NCBI RefSeq assembly: GCF_003675385.1 | Contig: NZ_RCWZ01000007.1 | Span: 124,001-188,000 of the forward strand | Reading direction: 5' to 3' | Length of the DNA: 64,000 bases | Origin: Mucilaginibacter kameinonensis | GTDB lineage: Bacteria; Bacteroidota; Bacteroidia; Sphingobacteriales; Sphingobacteriaceae | Shown here: in pieces, positions 24,875 through 33,703 of the stretch | How positions within the stretch are numbered: position 1 is the first letter of the stretch | Layout of the letters: the number at the start of each line of letters is the position of its first letter | Notes under the pieces: generated by a model | The model's input: the letters and a program-made list of their open reading frames with translations, nothing else | Told to the model about the DNA's origin: nothing | The model's database searches: none | Translations under genes and position numbers: made by a program

Positions 24875-25432
24875 ATGAAACTGACAGCAATTACAACAGA
24901 GTTTTCAAATGCTATTTGTGCAAACAGTGATTTGTACAAGGCAGATGTGAAAAGTCTTTTCGACACGCACCCGTCTGTCGACGTATTTTATATCACTTCG
25001 GATGCACAGGCCTTTTTTGCCGAAAATATGGCAGATAGCCACGGGCAAAAATTGAAGGTGCGCGACTACATCGAGGTTACCCGCGAACAGGTATTTATAT
25101 TGGATACCGTTCAAAAAGACGAAGCGCCAGCAGATCAACCACCGGCAGACGTACCACCGGCAGATGTACCACCAGCAGATCAGCCACCGGCAGATGTACC
25201 ACCAGCAGATCAGCCACCGGCAGACGTACCACCAGCAGATCAGCCACCAGCAGATCAGCCACCAGCAGATCAGCCGCCATCGAATCAGCCGCCATCGAAT
25301 CAGCCACCAGCAGATGAAGCGCCGAAGGATGCTTTAGCGATAGCCTTCGCCACTCCTGAAGCCGACAGGACACCATACCAAAAAGGGTTAATCACTAAAG
25401 CAACAAAAGCAACCGAAGGGGGTAACAACTAA
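24875..25432 (+). CDS. Phage protein with a PPAD(Q/V) repeat tract
   Basis: The 185-residue protein (start at 24,875, not the longer ORF at 24,791) has an N-terminal domain of about 80 residues, then 13 near-identical pentapeptides (PPADQ, PPADV, two PPSNQ), then a short helical end. The proline-rich tract is likely an extended linker. The gene sits directly before the tail sheath gene, where Mu carries small tail genes. Function unknown. Confidence 0.65.
   Translation: MKLTAITTEFSNAICANSDLYKADVKSLFDTHPSVDVFYITSDAQAFFAENMADSHGQKLKVRDYIEVTREQVFILDTVQKDEAPADQPPADVPPADVPPADQPPADVPPADQPPADVPPADQPPADQPPADQPPSNQPPSNQPPADEAPKDALAIAFATPEADRTPYQKGLITKATKATEGGNN
25127..25318 (+). repeat. 15-bp coding minisatellite
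   Basis: Thirteen tandem units (the first truncated to 12 bases) of a cc-acc-agca-gat-cag type repeat encode PPAD(Q/V) and PPSNQ. Because the unit is 15 bases, gain or loss of copies keeps the reading frame. Neighbouring units differ by one or two bases, which shows local duplication. Confidence 0.9.
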
Positions 25433-26625
25433 TGATACCAGGTGTAAATGTGCAGCTGGCCAATGGCCAGTTAGGTGGCAGCACTGCCACCAACGATAAT
25501 ATTACCGGGGTAATTTTAACCGGCGCTGGCACTGGCTTGCTGCCATTGCTCACCCCTGTAAAGGTTGTAAGTGTTGATGATGCCGTTTCTAAAGGTATCA
25601 CACTGGCAGCGGAGCCGGAAGCATACCAGTTTGTTACTGAGTTTTACAGCATTGCCGGTACCCGTGGATGCCCGGTTTATATCATGCTGGCGGCTAACAC
25701 AACCACGTTAGTAAACCTTTGCGATGTGACGGTTACTACCGGCCTTAAAAAGCTAATGGATTTTGGTAATGGTGAAATCAGGGTGGTTGGCGTAGCGCGT
25801 ACCCCTGCTGTATCATACGTGCCACCGGTTGTTAAATTTCTTGATAGCGATGTGGCGGCGGCCGTTCCAAATGCCAAAGTATTTGCGCAGGCCATGTTTG
25901 ACGCGCATAAGCCGGTAAGGATATTACTTGCAGCCCGCGTTAATGACGTTACAAACGCTACTATTGATAGCCCTAAATCCTTAACCGCAAACAATGTCGG
26001 TTTTGTGATTGGTGGTGTGCAAAACAATGGTGTTACCTCGCTGGGCTTGGTTTTAGGCCGTATAGCTGCAACCGCTCCCCATGTCAATATCGGCCGGGTT
26101 AAGGATGGCGATTTGCCGGTTAGTAATTACTATATCGGTTCGCAAAGCATCCTGCCAAATATTGATGCGCCTACTGACCCGTATTACAGGCAGCTTGACC
26201 AGCTTATAGATATGGGATACATCACGGTTAAAAAGTACGACCAAAAAGGCGGCTTGTTTATCAGTAACGACCCCATGGCCTGCCCCGAAACCGACGACTA
26301 TAACGCGCTTGCCTATGGCCGGGTGATTGATAAAGCCGCTATTGTAGCCTATCAAACCTATGTTAATGAAATTAACGACGATGTGGATTTGGATGACAAT
26401 GGCAATATTGAGCCGGTAGTTTTAAAGGCGCTTGAAGCTTCGATGGTGAACGCGCTTAACCTCAACATGGCCGATAGTATGAGCGGCGACCCTGTTGTAT
26501 TTATCGACGATAGCCAGCAGATCACCCAAACGTCAACACTCAAAGTTAACATCGGTATCCGGCGCAAAGGGTATAGTAAATTAATCAACATTAAACTGGG
26601 TTTCTATAACCCGCAAAATAACTAA
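25432..26625 (+). CDS. Contractile tail sheath protein (DUF2586-like)
   Basis: The 397-residue protein has the pattern of DUF2586 sheath subunits: an N-terminal MIPGVNVQL, a central large beta/alpha domain, and a C-terminal SMSGDPVVFIDDSQQITQTSTLKVNI then RKGYSKLINIKLGF. The sheath contracts to drive the tube through the host envelope, so the virion is a myovirus. Its ATG overlaps the stop of the repeat protein by one base. Confidence 0.85.
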   Translation: MIPGVNVQLANGQLGGSTATNDNITGVILTGAGTGLLPLLTPVKVVSVDDAVSKGITLAAEPEAYQFVTEFYSIAGTRGCPVYIMLAANTTTLVNLCDVTVTTGLKKLMDFGNGEIRVVGVARTPAVSYVPPVVKFLDSDVAAAVPNAKVFAQAMFDAHKPVRILLAARVNDVTNATIDSPKSLTANNVGFVIGGVQNNGVTSLGLVLGRIAATAPHVNIGRVKDGDLPVSNYYIGSQSILPNIDAPTDPYYRQLDQLIDMGYITVKKYDQKGGLFISNDPMACPETDDYNALAYGRVIDKAAIVAYQTYVNEINDDVDLDDNGNIEPVVLKALEASMVNALNLNMADSMSGDPVVFIDDSQQITQTSTLKVNIGIRRKGYSKLINIKLGFYNPQNN

Positions 26626-26628
26626 GCA

Positions 26629-27063
26629 ATGGCAAACTATGTAAACAGTCAGGAACTTGAATGGAAGCATGCGCAACTTGCTGTATTAGGTGTTACCATT
26701 CGCGGGTTACGCGGCTTCAAATACAAAAAGTCTACCGACAGCGAACACCTGCATGCTGCCGGTGACGAGGCTGTGGGTATCCAATCAGGTAATAAAAAGG
26801 TTGACGGCAGTATCAAGCTTTTAAAGTCGGAAATAGACAGGCTAAACACCGCCGCCCGCGAAGCCGGGTACGATGATTTTGGCGACGTTCCTTACCAACT
26901 CGTTGTAGCAACCTTCAATTACAAAGTCGCTTTTGGTCGTAAGCAGGAAACTGATATCATTTCGGGCATCAAGTTTACTGAATGGGAAAAGGCAATGGAA
27001 CAGGGCGCTAAAATGATGGAAGTTGACGTGCCATTTTTAGCGCTGGGCGTAAAGTCGCTTTAA
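26629..27063 (+). CDS. Tail tube protein
   Basis: The 144-residue beta-rich protein follows the sheath gene by 3 bases, the standard place for the tube. The segment VRG-like FKYKK, then QSGNKKVDGSIKLLKSEIDRL and FLALGVKSL at the end agree with small tube proteins of Bacteroidota myophages. Function is assigned from context and size. Confidence 0.75.
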   Translation: MANYVNSQELEWKHAQLAVLGVTIRGLRGFKYKKSTDSEHLHAAGDEAVGIQSGNKKVDGSIKLLKSEIDRLNTAAREAGYDDFGDVPYQLVVATFNYKVAFGRKQETDIISGIKFTEWEKAMEQGAKMMEVDVPFLALGVKSL

Positions 27064-27126
27064 ACCTCTTTTAACAACTATTTAAAATCCTTTTAAATCC
27101 ATTTTAAAGTGAAATCATCATCTATT

Positions 27127-27492
27127 ATGCCGAGAAGTGCGGCAAACGTTACGGCCGAAGTTTTGGCAGCTTGGAAAAAAGATTACCCGACGGGCGTTTT
27201 TGAGTTGGTTGTAAATAGCGGCGAATTTGAAACCATTACCGAAGAAGGCAAGCCGCCGGTTAAAAAGCCAGTCCCTTTGTATAAGGGCTATATGCGCAAA
27301 CCCACACGCGACGAAATGCGTGAATTTACTTCAAAGCAGACCGACCCGGTTACCTATACCGAAATAGTGCTGGATGCGCTTTGGCTGGGTGGCGATGAGC
27401 AAATAAAAATTGACGATGAGGCATTTTACAGTGTAATGCCGCAAGTGCAAAATGTACTTGACATCAAAGGTTCGGAAATAAAAAAATTATAG
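27127..27492 (+). CDS. Tail assembly chaperone, upstream frame
   Basis: The 121-residue protein lies between tube and tape measure, the place of tail assembly chaperones. ATG 27,127 is preferred; GTG 27,109 would add six residues. Just before its stop the frame reads ATA AAA AAA TTA TAG, which contains the slippery heptamer A-AAA-AAA (27,480-27,486). A -1 shift there would continue into the open frame up to 27,665, giving a 179-residue fusion. Confidence 0.75.
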   Translation: MPRSAANVTAEVLAAWKKDYPTGVFELVVNSGEFETITEEGKPPVKKPVPLYKGYMRKPTRDEMREFTSKQTDPVTYTEIVLDALWLGGDEQIKIDDEAFYSVMPQVQNVLDIKGSEIKKL

Positions 27493-27665
27493 AGGCTGCC
27501 CGTGGTGAAATTGAAGCCAACTATTTAGGGTACATAGATACTACAATAGCCTTTTACACCACTTATGACCCCTCTAAACTATCCGACGAACGTTGGGCAG
27601 AAGTATACATGCAAATAAACGATTTACGAAAACGCGAAGCCGAACAATCAAATAACAATGGCTAA
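27486..27665 (+). CDS. Tail assembly chaperone, -1 frameshift extension
   Basis: From the slippery site the -1 frame is open for 59 codons and reads as protein (EAARGEIEANYLGYID ... DERWAEVYMQINDLRKREAEQ), ending at TAA 27,663-27,665, 5 bases into the tape measure gene. It has no suitable ATG of its own early in the frame. Production by frameshift is the conserved arrangement for tailed phages (lambda G/GT, Mu gp41-42 region). The shift itself is inferred. Confidence 0.75.
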   Translation: MIEAARGEIEANYLGYIDTTIAFYTTYDPSKLSDERWAEVYMQINDLRKREAEQSNNNG

Positions 27666-29448
27666 CCTGGTTGAATTTCTTGTAAAAATACGTGACTTGG
27701 CATCGGGACAAATGCGCCAGTTGGCTACCAATGCCGACGGCGCATTTAGCCGTATTTCTTCGCGCATGAACCGCATTGGTATGTCGGCCGATCAGTTAAG
27801 CGCCCGTATCGATCAACTAACCCGTACGCGTGATATTTCATTGGATACGCGACAGATCAGAAGGGCGAACCGCGAAATAGCCGACCTTGAACGCCAGCGC
27901 GACCGCATTACTAACCCGTCGGGTGGTGGCGGTGGTATAGGGCTTTTTGGCAAAAGCTTGCTGTTAGGTGGCTTTACTGCCGCTGTAGCGTTAGGGGGTA
28001 ATGCACTTAAAAAAGGTATGGACAGGCAGATGGCCGGTACCAGCTTTGAGGTGATGGCGGGTAATAAGCAAGGCGATAAACTGCATAACAATTTGATGGG
28101 GTTTGCGAACGACACCATCTATGGTAACGAGGTTTTCGGCGAAGCTAAAACCATGCTTGGTTTTGGTATTGCTGCCAAAGACATTATGCCCGATTTAAAG
28201 ATGCTGGGCGATGTTGCAATGGGCGATGCCGAAAAAATGAAAAGCTTAAGCCTGGTGTTTTCCCAAACATCAAGTGCGGGTAAGCTTACCGGGCAGGATC
28301 TGTTACAATACATCAATGCAGGTTTTAACCCTTTGCAGGCGATCAGCGAAAAAACAGGCCGCAAAATGGCCGACCTGCGAAAAGATGTTGAAAAGAGTAA
28401 GATAACCTTTCAGGATGTTGCCGGGGCTTTTCAATACGCTACGGGGCCGATGGGGCGGTTTCATGATGGTATGAAGCGTATGGGCGAAACACCTACAGGT
28501 AAGATACTGGCTTTTCAAGGGGCTATGGAAACACTTGCAGGCACCATAGGCATGGGCTTACTTCCGGTTGCCGCCGGTATGATTGATGTGCTTAACTGGC
28601 TGGGCAACAATCAGGGGCTTATGTATGGAATAGCTGCCGGTATTGGAGCTATGACGATAGCGTGGGGCTTATATACGGTATGGACGCAAAGGGCAGCTAT
28701 TTGGCAGGGTATATTAAATGCAATAGCCTTTTGGCCTATTGCGGTAATTGGCTTGTTGGTTGGCGCAGTTGTTTGGTTAGTTAAAAGCTACGACGGTTGG
28801 GGTAAAAGTGTTAAAGCACTTTGGCAAATTATTACAAGTTTTTTCAGCATAGTTGGGGTGGCCTTTAAAGAGAACTTTCAGCAGTGGTTATACTACTTTG
28901 ATCTTTTTTACCTGAAGGCTAAGAGCGTATTTCAGTTTGTAGGCCAGCTTATTAGCAACACTGTTGAGGCTATGAAACTGGCGCTTAGTGGTGATTTTAC
29001 CGGCGCTAAAAAGGTTTTAACGGCTCACATTACTACCGATGCCGACAAGCAAATTGATGCACTCAAAAGGGAACGATCAGCACAGCGCGCCGAAAACTTA
29101 AAGGCGGCCGCTAATTCAATGCAGTCAATAGCCAACTCATGGAAACAAGTTGGTTTAACTAAGCGCAAAGATGCCGGTCAAAAGCAATCAAGCTGGATGG
29201 ATTCATTAAGCGGTGGTACTGCTGGCGCTGGCGGCGGTGGCGTTCCTGCCGGTGTTGCGGATTCGGCCAAAGGTATTGCCGGTGGTGGCGTTCGTAACCA
29301 AACCATTAATATAGCTAAACTGGGTATAGACGAACTTACATTACATGCGGCCAGCGTAACGGAAGGAGCTGCCGAAATACGGGCAATTTTCATTCAAATG
29401 TTTAACCAGGTTATTAATAGCGGAAACGCGGCCGTAAATCCTAACTAA
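27658..29448 (+). CDS. Tape measure protein
   Basis: The 596-residue protein sets tail length. It has an N-terminal coiled coil (about 40-90), a glycine-rich segment, the tape-measure domain (FEVMAGNKQGDKL ... NDTIYGNEVFGEAKTMLGFGI), and three or more hydrophobic segments around residues 290-380. It follows the chaperone with an 8-base overlap. It predicts a tail of roughly 85-90 nm by the usual 1.5 angstrom per residue rule, shorter than that of Mu. Confidence 0.88.
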   Translation: MANLVEFLVKIRDLASGQMRQLATNADGAFSRISSRMNRIGMSADQLSARIDQLTRTRDISLDTRQIRRANREIADLERQRDRITNPSGGGGGIGLFGKSLLLGGFTAAVALGGNALKKGMDRQMAGTSFEVMAGNKQGDKLHNNLMGFANDTIYGNEVFGEAKTMLGFGIAAKDIMPDLKMLGDVAMGDAEKMKSLSLVFSQTSSAGKLTGQDLLQYINAGFNPLQAISEKTGRKMADLRKDVEKSKITFQDVAGAFQYATGPMGRFHDGMKRMGETPTGKILAFQGAMETLAGTIGMGLLPVAAGMIDVLNWLGNNQGLMYGIAAGIGAMTIAWGLYTVWTQRAAIWQGILNAIAFWPIAVIGLLVGAVVWLVKSYDGWGKSVKALWQIITSFFSIVGVAFKENFQQWLYYFDLFYLKAKSVFQFVGQLISNTVEAMKLALSGDFTGAKKVLTAHITTDADKQIDALKRERSAQRAENLKAAANSMQSIANSWKQVGLTKRKDAGQKQSSWMDSLSGGTAGAGGGGVPAGVADSAKGIAGGGVRNQTINIAKLGIDELTLHAASVTEGAAEIRAIFIQMFNQVINSGNAAVNPN

Positions 29449-30065
29449 TGTCACCCTCTTACGCAAACCTTAATACCGTTTTTGATATAGCTGATATTTT
29501 TAAACAGCTATATGGGTATAAGCCCGCACACGTGCCGGGCTTCCCGCCATCGCCGGTTGAGGGGGATTTAGCTAACATACAACCGGCCACACGTAAAACG
29601 ACGAATATTTACGGAACACCGCTTTACGGTCAATCTGATATGATAGGCCGAGAAGTTTTTTCGCCCATCACTATAGAGGTTGATGGCGTGGATTACTATT
29701 TCCCGTTTGCGGTTATCGGCTTCGACAGAGAATTGACGGTAAAAGAAGTCGAAATGTCGGAGTTGGGCGGCACGGCAAAGCAGATTGTTAACAAAAAAGA
29801 TTGGGTTATCACCATCAAAGGTTTTTTGATTGGCGATTACGAACAGTTTCCCGACGAAAAGCTAAAAATGCTTAATGATGTGTTTGATTTTGCGAAGCCG
29901 GTTAGGTTAAAATCTGCGGTGTCTGACATCTTTTTGCATAGCAACGACCAGGTACTAATTTATAAGCTATCCATTCCTGAAAAGCCGAAGGTTATTGGGG
30001 TACGCGACTTCGCCTTGCAGATTAAGAGCGATTCAATTTTTACCCTTTATTATCAACCTGAATAA
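29448..30065 (+). CDS. Tail/baseplate protein, DUF6046-like
   Basis: A 205-residue protein with a C-terminal beta-rich region (SPITIEVDGVDYYFPFAVIGFDRE, later KDWVITIKGFLIGDYEQFPDEKL) that fits DUF6046 proteins of Bacteroidota phages. It lies between tape measure and hub genes, the position of Mu gpN, and shares one base with each neighbour. Likely joins the tail tube to the baseplate hub. Confidence 0.65.
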   Translation: MSPSYANLNTVFDIADIFKQLYGYKPAHVPGFPPSPVEGDLANIQPATRKTTNIYGTPLYGQSDMIGREVFSPITIEVDGVDYYFPFAVIGFDRELTVKEVEMSELGGTAKQIVNKKDWVITIKGFLIGDYEQFPDEKLKMLNDVFDFAKPVRLKSAVSDIFLHSNDQVLIYKLSIPEKPKVIGVRDFALQIKSDSIFTLYYQPE

Positions 30066-31147
30066 TGGCTTTTACCTTAAATAGCATTAGCAAGATAGGC
30101 CGCTACTCATTCAGGGGTGGTATTAACGACCTCGTGATTAAAAAAAATATCCACGTAGTAGTTGATACTGCCGTGCTTAAAATACCGGGATTGGGACAAG
30201 TGATACCAATTAATAGCGCCATTAACGATGCTTTAAATGTAATTGGCCTCGGCACTCAACGGCCGGTAAAAAATATGCCCGGTAACAGTGTTGAAACGGC
30301 TAAGCTGTTTAAAGAGGGTGACCCGGTGGCTTTTGATTTGGGATATAACGGCGACCTGCGTAATGAGTTCAGAGGCTTTGTAAGACGTGTTAATTTAACC
30401 ACGCCGGTGACAATTGAAATGGAGGGTTACGCCTGGCAATTAAGAAACCAAAACATATTAGCCAGTTGGAAAAAAACCACAGTTAAAGAGGTTTTAACCC
30501 GCATTATACAGGGCACCGACATTGTGTTAAGTCCTGATATCCCAACAATCAACTTGACCAGTTTCTATATAAAAAACGAAAGCGGCTTAAAAGTGCTGGA
30601 ATACCTGAAAGATAAAATGCTTTTGACGGTTTACTTTGATGATAACGTATTGTATGCGGGCATTGAGGAAGGGCGCACCACCGCCGACATTGCCGGGAAC
30701 AAAAGCCTGACCGGCCTTTCTGAAGTAGTATACAATTTAGGCTATAACTGCCCGGTAGATCAGCCCGATTTAAAACAAAGGCTTGGTAGCGATAACAAGG
30801 TACGCGTCCGGCTTAAAACCCGTGGCAAATCCGGCAAACACGTTTTGTATGAAGCTGGCGACCCGGGCGGCGCTATTGTGGAAAGGATTATCCCTTTTAG
30901 CGATGATAAACAATACCTGCAAGATCAGGCGGCAGCATATCTAAAAAAGCTAAAATACGATGGTTACGAAGGTACTATAGGCGGTTTGTTACAGCCGTTT
31001 TGCAAGCCAGGCTGGAAGGCTACAATCATGGACAAGCGTTTCGCCGGTGCCCGTGCAGGTACTTATTTCGTTGCCGGTACCGAGGTGCGTTTTGGAGTGA
31101 ACGGCGCTGAGCGAAAAGCGCAAATAACCTATCGATTGAATGGATGA
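30065..31147 (+). CDS. Baseplate hub protein (Mu gpP / late-control D-like)
   Basis: The 360-residue protein has the size and position of the gp27/gpP hub. Visible segments are LGYNGDLRNEFRGFVRRV (first barrel) and WKKTTVKEVLTRI with YFDDNVLYAG in the middle. It overlaps the spike gene by 8 bases. The assignment is mainly by context and pattern of strands. Confidence 0.75.
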   Translation: MAFTLNSISKIGRYSFRGGINDLVIKKNIHVVVDTAVLKIPGLGQVIPINSAINDALNVIGLGTQRPVKNMPGNSVETAKLFKEGDPVAFDLGYNGDLRNEFRGFVRRVNLTTPVTIEMEGYAWQLRNQNILASWKKTTVKEVLTRIIQGTDIVLSPDIPTINLTSFYIKNESGLKVLEYLKDKMLLTVYFDDNVLYAGIEEGRTTADIAGNKSLTGLSEVVYNLGYNCPVDQPDLKQRLGSDNKVRVRLKTRGKSGKHVLYEAGDPGGAIVERIIPFSDDKQYLQDQAAAYLKKLKYDGYEGTIGGLLQPFCKPGWKATIMDKRFAGARAGTYFVAGTEVRFGVNGAERKAQITYRLNG

Positions 31148-31601
31148 GATTAGCAAACTACGGCAGTCGTTTTTAGAGCAGGCGCACGCGGGCGGCCCCG
31201 TTGGGTTTTACGATGCGGAGGTTATAGCTGTTGACAGTGATTCATTTACATGCGACATCAAGCTAAATGAATTGCCGCAATATGAAGTGCGTTTACGCGC
31301 CGTGGTTAGCGAAAATCAAAGTATTGAAGTATTGCCCGCCGTTGGAGCTGCTGTAGTAGTGGGCAAGCTGGGCGATGATGATTATATCGTACTTGCCTGC
31401 GATCAGGTAACCATGTACCGGGTAACTACGGGCGCAACAGTTTTTAAGTTAAATAGCGACGGTGTACTTATCAGCAAGGGAACTGAAACACTAAATAAGA
31501 TTTTAACCGACCTCGTTAACGCGGTTATGGGTATTGCAGCGCCCAAAGATATGGCGGCTTTAACCTTGCTGATTAACAGAATTAATGATCTTTTAAAATG
31601 A
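31140..31601 (+). CDS. Baseplate spike protein (Mu gp45 / gpV-like)
   Basis: The 153-residue protein has an OB-fold-like N-terminus (VGFYDAEVIAVDSDSFTCDIKL) and a middle segment AAVVVGKLGDDDYIVLACDQV, then a short beta stretch that would form the spike shaft. The hub gene precedes it and baseplate genes follow. The C-terminus is short, so the needle tip may be a separate protein. Confidence 0.7.
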   Translation: MDEISKLRQSFLEQAHAGGPVGFYDAEVIAVDSDSFTCDIKLNELPQYEVRLRAVVSENQSIEVLPAVGAAVVVGKLGDDDYIVLACDQVTMYRVTTGATVFKLNSDGVLISKGTETLNKILTDLVNAVMGIAAPKDMAALTLLINRINDLLK

Positions 31602-31816
31602 GTTTAAACACGGCGAAGCTAAAAACAGACCTTAAAGAGGTTTACACTGCCACATATGAAGCCACAGGCAGCCGGGACGCAGCGTTAGACGCTTTTATCG
31701 ATGCCTTTGCCGATAAGTTTGAAGATTACATAAAGACGGCAGAAATAGTTTATACGAATGGTTTAACAGCCGGTACAAATCCGGTAGTAGGAATATTTAA
31801 CGGCGAATTGCGATGA
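31598..31816 (+). CDS. Small baseplate-region protein, function unknown
   Basis: A 72-residue protein with an N-terminal helical domain (TAKLKTDLKEVYTATYEA) and a short C-terminal beta end. It overlaps both neighbours by 4 bases, so it is part of the baseplate operon. No family was recognised. Confidence 0.55.
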   Translation: MSLNTAKLKTDLKEVYTATYEATGSRDAALDAFIDAFADKFEDYIKTAEIVYTNGLTAGTNPVVGIFNGELR

Positions 31817-32109
31817 CTGATTACCTGATGGATGATAACGACGACCTGTTGATTAAAAACGGTGATTTTGTGCGGGGCGAAAGTAACCAGCAACAGCAAC
31901 GTAAACTATTGCTGGCCGAAAAAGGAGAGTATAAACAAGCGCCTACTGCAACCGTGGGAACCTTTCAGTTTTTAAATGACGAAGGTGATACACAAGGCGA
32001 AGCGCTTTTAAGAGAAATACGCCTTCGTTTTAGCGATGATGGCATTAAGATTCAATCAATGGGCTTTGTAAACGGGCTATTAAATATTGTAGGTGATTAT
32101 GCCAAATAA
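31813..32109 (+). CDS. Baseplate wedge protein (Mu gp46 / gp25-like)
   Basis: The 98-residue protein has the gp46/gp25-like layout: DLLIKNGDFVRGESNQQQQRKLLLAEKGEYKQ, then a turn and EALLREIRLRFSDDGI. In Mu gp46 links the hub to the wedge. It overlaps the previous gene by 4 and the next by 11 bases. Confidence 0.7.
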   Translation: MTDYLMDDNDDLLIKNGDFVRGESNQQQQRKLLLAEKGEYKQAPTATVGTFQFLNDEGDTQGEALLREIRLRFSDDGIKIQSMGFVNGLLNIVGDYAK

Positions 32110-32389
32110 CAAGATAGTTAAAGCAGGCCAAACATTGGGCGATATCGCCGTGCAGTATGGCGGCACTGCCGAAAACAGGTTTATACTGGCTGCGCTAAAT
32201 GGTATTGGCATCACAGATGCTTTAACATCCGGCCAGCTTATAGATGCCGGTGATGTTACAGTTTTTGCGGTGGCCGATTATTTCCGAAAGTACAATATCA
32301 GCCCGGCGACCTCTGCCGTGCAGATAGATGATTTAGCCCCTGAAGGCGTGGAGTTTTGGGCAATTGAATATGATTTTATAGTTAGTTAA
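32099..32389 (+). CDS. LysM-like tail protein (gpX-like)
   Basis: The 96-residue protein starts at 32,099 (MPNNKIVKAGQTLGDIAVQYGG). The N-terminal 50 residues match a LysM fold (VKAGQTLGDIAVQYGGTAENRFILAALNG would be one LysM unit, with DALTSGQLID ending it). Such small proteins attach the spike or tube at the baseplate. It overlaps the wedge gene. Confidence 0.65.
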   Translation: MPNNKIVKAGQTLGDIAVQYGGTAENRFILAALNGIGITDALTSGQLIDAGDVTVFAVADYFRKYNISPATSAVQIDDLAPEGVEFWAIEYDFIVS

Positions 32390-32391
32390 AA

Positions 32392-33222
32392 ATGGCACAA
32401 ACGGTAGATTACTGGTACAATCAAATTATTACTAAGGTAAATGGCGATGAAGTGTTAAGCGACCTTGACCATACCAGCGCCGTAGCTGATTACAAGTTAT
32501 GGGCATACATTATCGCTTATGTAGCATGGACAATTGATGTCCTGTTTGATTTCAGGGATGCTAACGTACAAGATGTGTTGGCAACAAAAAAGCCACACAC
32601 AGAAAAATGGTACCGCGACCTTGCCTTAAGGTTTCAGTACGGTCAGGCCTTAATACCCGACACGGATCAATATTTAAATGTTGGGCTTGATGCTTCGCAA
32701 ATTGCTGCGCAAAAGATAATAACGCAGGCGGCCGTAAAAGAAAATGATGACGGGTCGATGCGCATCAAAGTAGTTAAGCTACTTGATGGCGATTATGCAC
32801 AGTTAAGCGATGCCGAAATATTGGCGTTTAAGGCATACATAGCCGATACTAAAGATGCAGGTGTGCGAATTAATATCGATAGCCTGCCACCCGATGCATT
32901 AAAGTTGGTTATTGACATATTTTATGATCCGCTGGTATTAGACGGTACTGGCGCACGGATTGATGGTAATGCTACAACACCGGTTAATGACGCTATTAAA
33001 GCTTATTTAAAGGCGCTTAAATTCAATGGTGAATTTGCTAAAACAAGGCTGTCAGATCAATTGCAAAGCGTTGATGGTGTAGTGTTGGTAGGCATACTTA
33101 GCGCACAATCACAGTACGGGATACGGCCATTTACCGAAATTGACGAACGGGTTATACCCGATGCGGGATACCTGCGCGTGACTGATGATGGTTTTACCAT
33201 AAACTACCGCGCATATGCCTAA
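32392..33222 (+). CDS. Baseplate J-like protein (Mu gp47-like)
   Basis: The 276-residue protein is shorter than Mu gp47 (about 360) but has its position and a J-like C-terminus (DAIKAYLKALKFNGEFAKTRLSDQLQSVDGV). It forms part of the wedge around the hub. It overlaps the next gene by 8 bases. Confidence 0.7.
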   Translation: MAQTVDYWYNQIITKVNGDEVLSDLDHTSAVADYKLWAYIIAYVAWTIDVLFDFRDANVQDVLATKKPHTEKWYRDLALRFQYGQALIPDTDQYLNVGLDASQIAAQKIITQAAVKENDDGSMRIKVVKLLDGDYAQLSDAEILAFKAYIADTKDAGVRINIDSLPPDALKLVIDIFYDPLVLDGTGARIDGNATTPVNDAIKAYLKALKFNGEFAKTRLSDQLQSVDGVVLVGILSAQSQYGIRPFTEIDERVIPDAGYLRVTDDGFTINYRAYA

Positions 33223-33703
33223 TTACGACAGGCTTTTTGGAATAAACTACGATAGGTTGGTATTAAGTGAGATACCAAACTTTAAACGTAAGCCGATAAC
33301 CTTTGCCTGGTTGCGGGCACTTTGCAGCCCGTTTGTGTTGATATACAACCGCCTTGTTAATAAGCGTAATGCCGATTTGTACAACCTTGCACACGACGGC
33401 CGGGTATTTAGCCTTCGTGCGTTGCTTAATGACAGGTTCGACGCTACAGAGCGGCGTATAACAATTACAGATGGCTTTTCATTCGACCGGGTATACATCT
33501 TTAGGCCTGACGAAAATAAGCCCTTATACCTGGGCACAGTACCGTTACACAATCCCGGCGACTACGGCGATACGGGCGTGGATTTTATAGTTAACGTGCC
33601 TTATGCAGTCCCGGTTTCCCCACAAGATATTATAGAAATGACCGCGCTTGTGAAATATTACAAGTTGGTCAGTAAACGATTTTTAATATACCGTACAGCA
33701 TGA
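33215..33703 (+). CDS. Baseplate-tail fibre linker (Mu gp48 position)
   Basis: A 162-residue protein with N-terminal helical and C-terminal beta parts. The gene lies between the J-like and fibre genes, the place of Mu gp48. The overlap is 4 bases with the next gene. Sequence alone does not give a family. Confidence 0.55.
   Translation: MPNYDRLFGINYDRLVLSEIPNFKRKPITFAWLRALCSPFVLIYNRLVNKRNADLYNLAHDGRVFSLRALLNDRFDATERRITITDGFSFDRVYIFRPDENKPLYLGTVPLHNPGDYGDTGVDFIVNVPYAVPVSPQDIIEMTALVKYYKLVSKRFLIYRTA

Noticed and set aside
25127..25318. CRISPR-like regular repeat
   Set aside because: Units are contiguous without spacers and encode a proline-rich peptide, so this is a coding minisatellite. No CRISPR array or cas gene was seen anywhere in the window.
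25095..25376. Minus-strand ORF across the proline repeat region
   Set aside because: It is the reverse reading of the 15-bp tandem repeat and gives a repetitive hydrophobic product.
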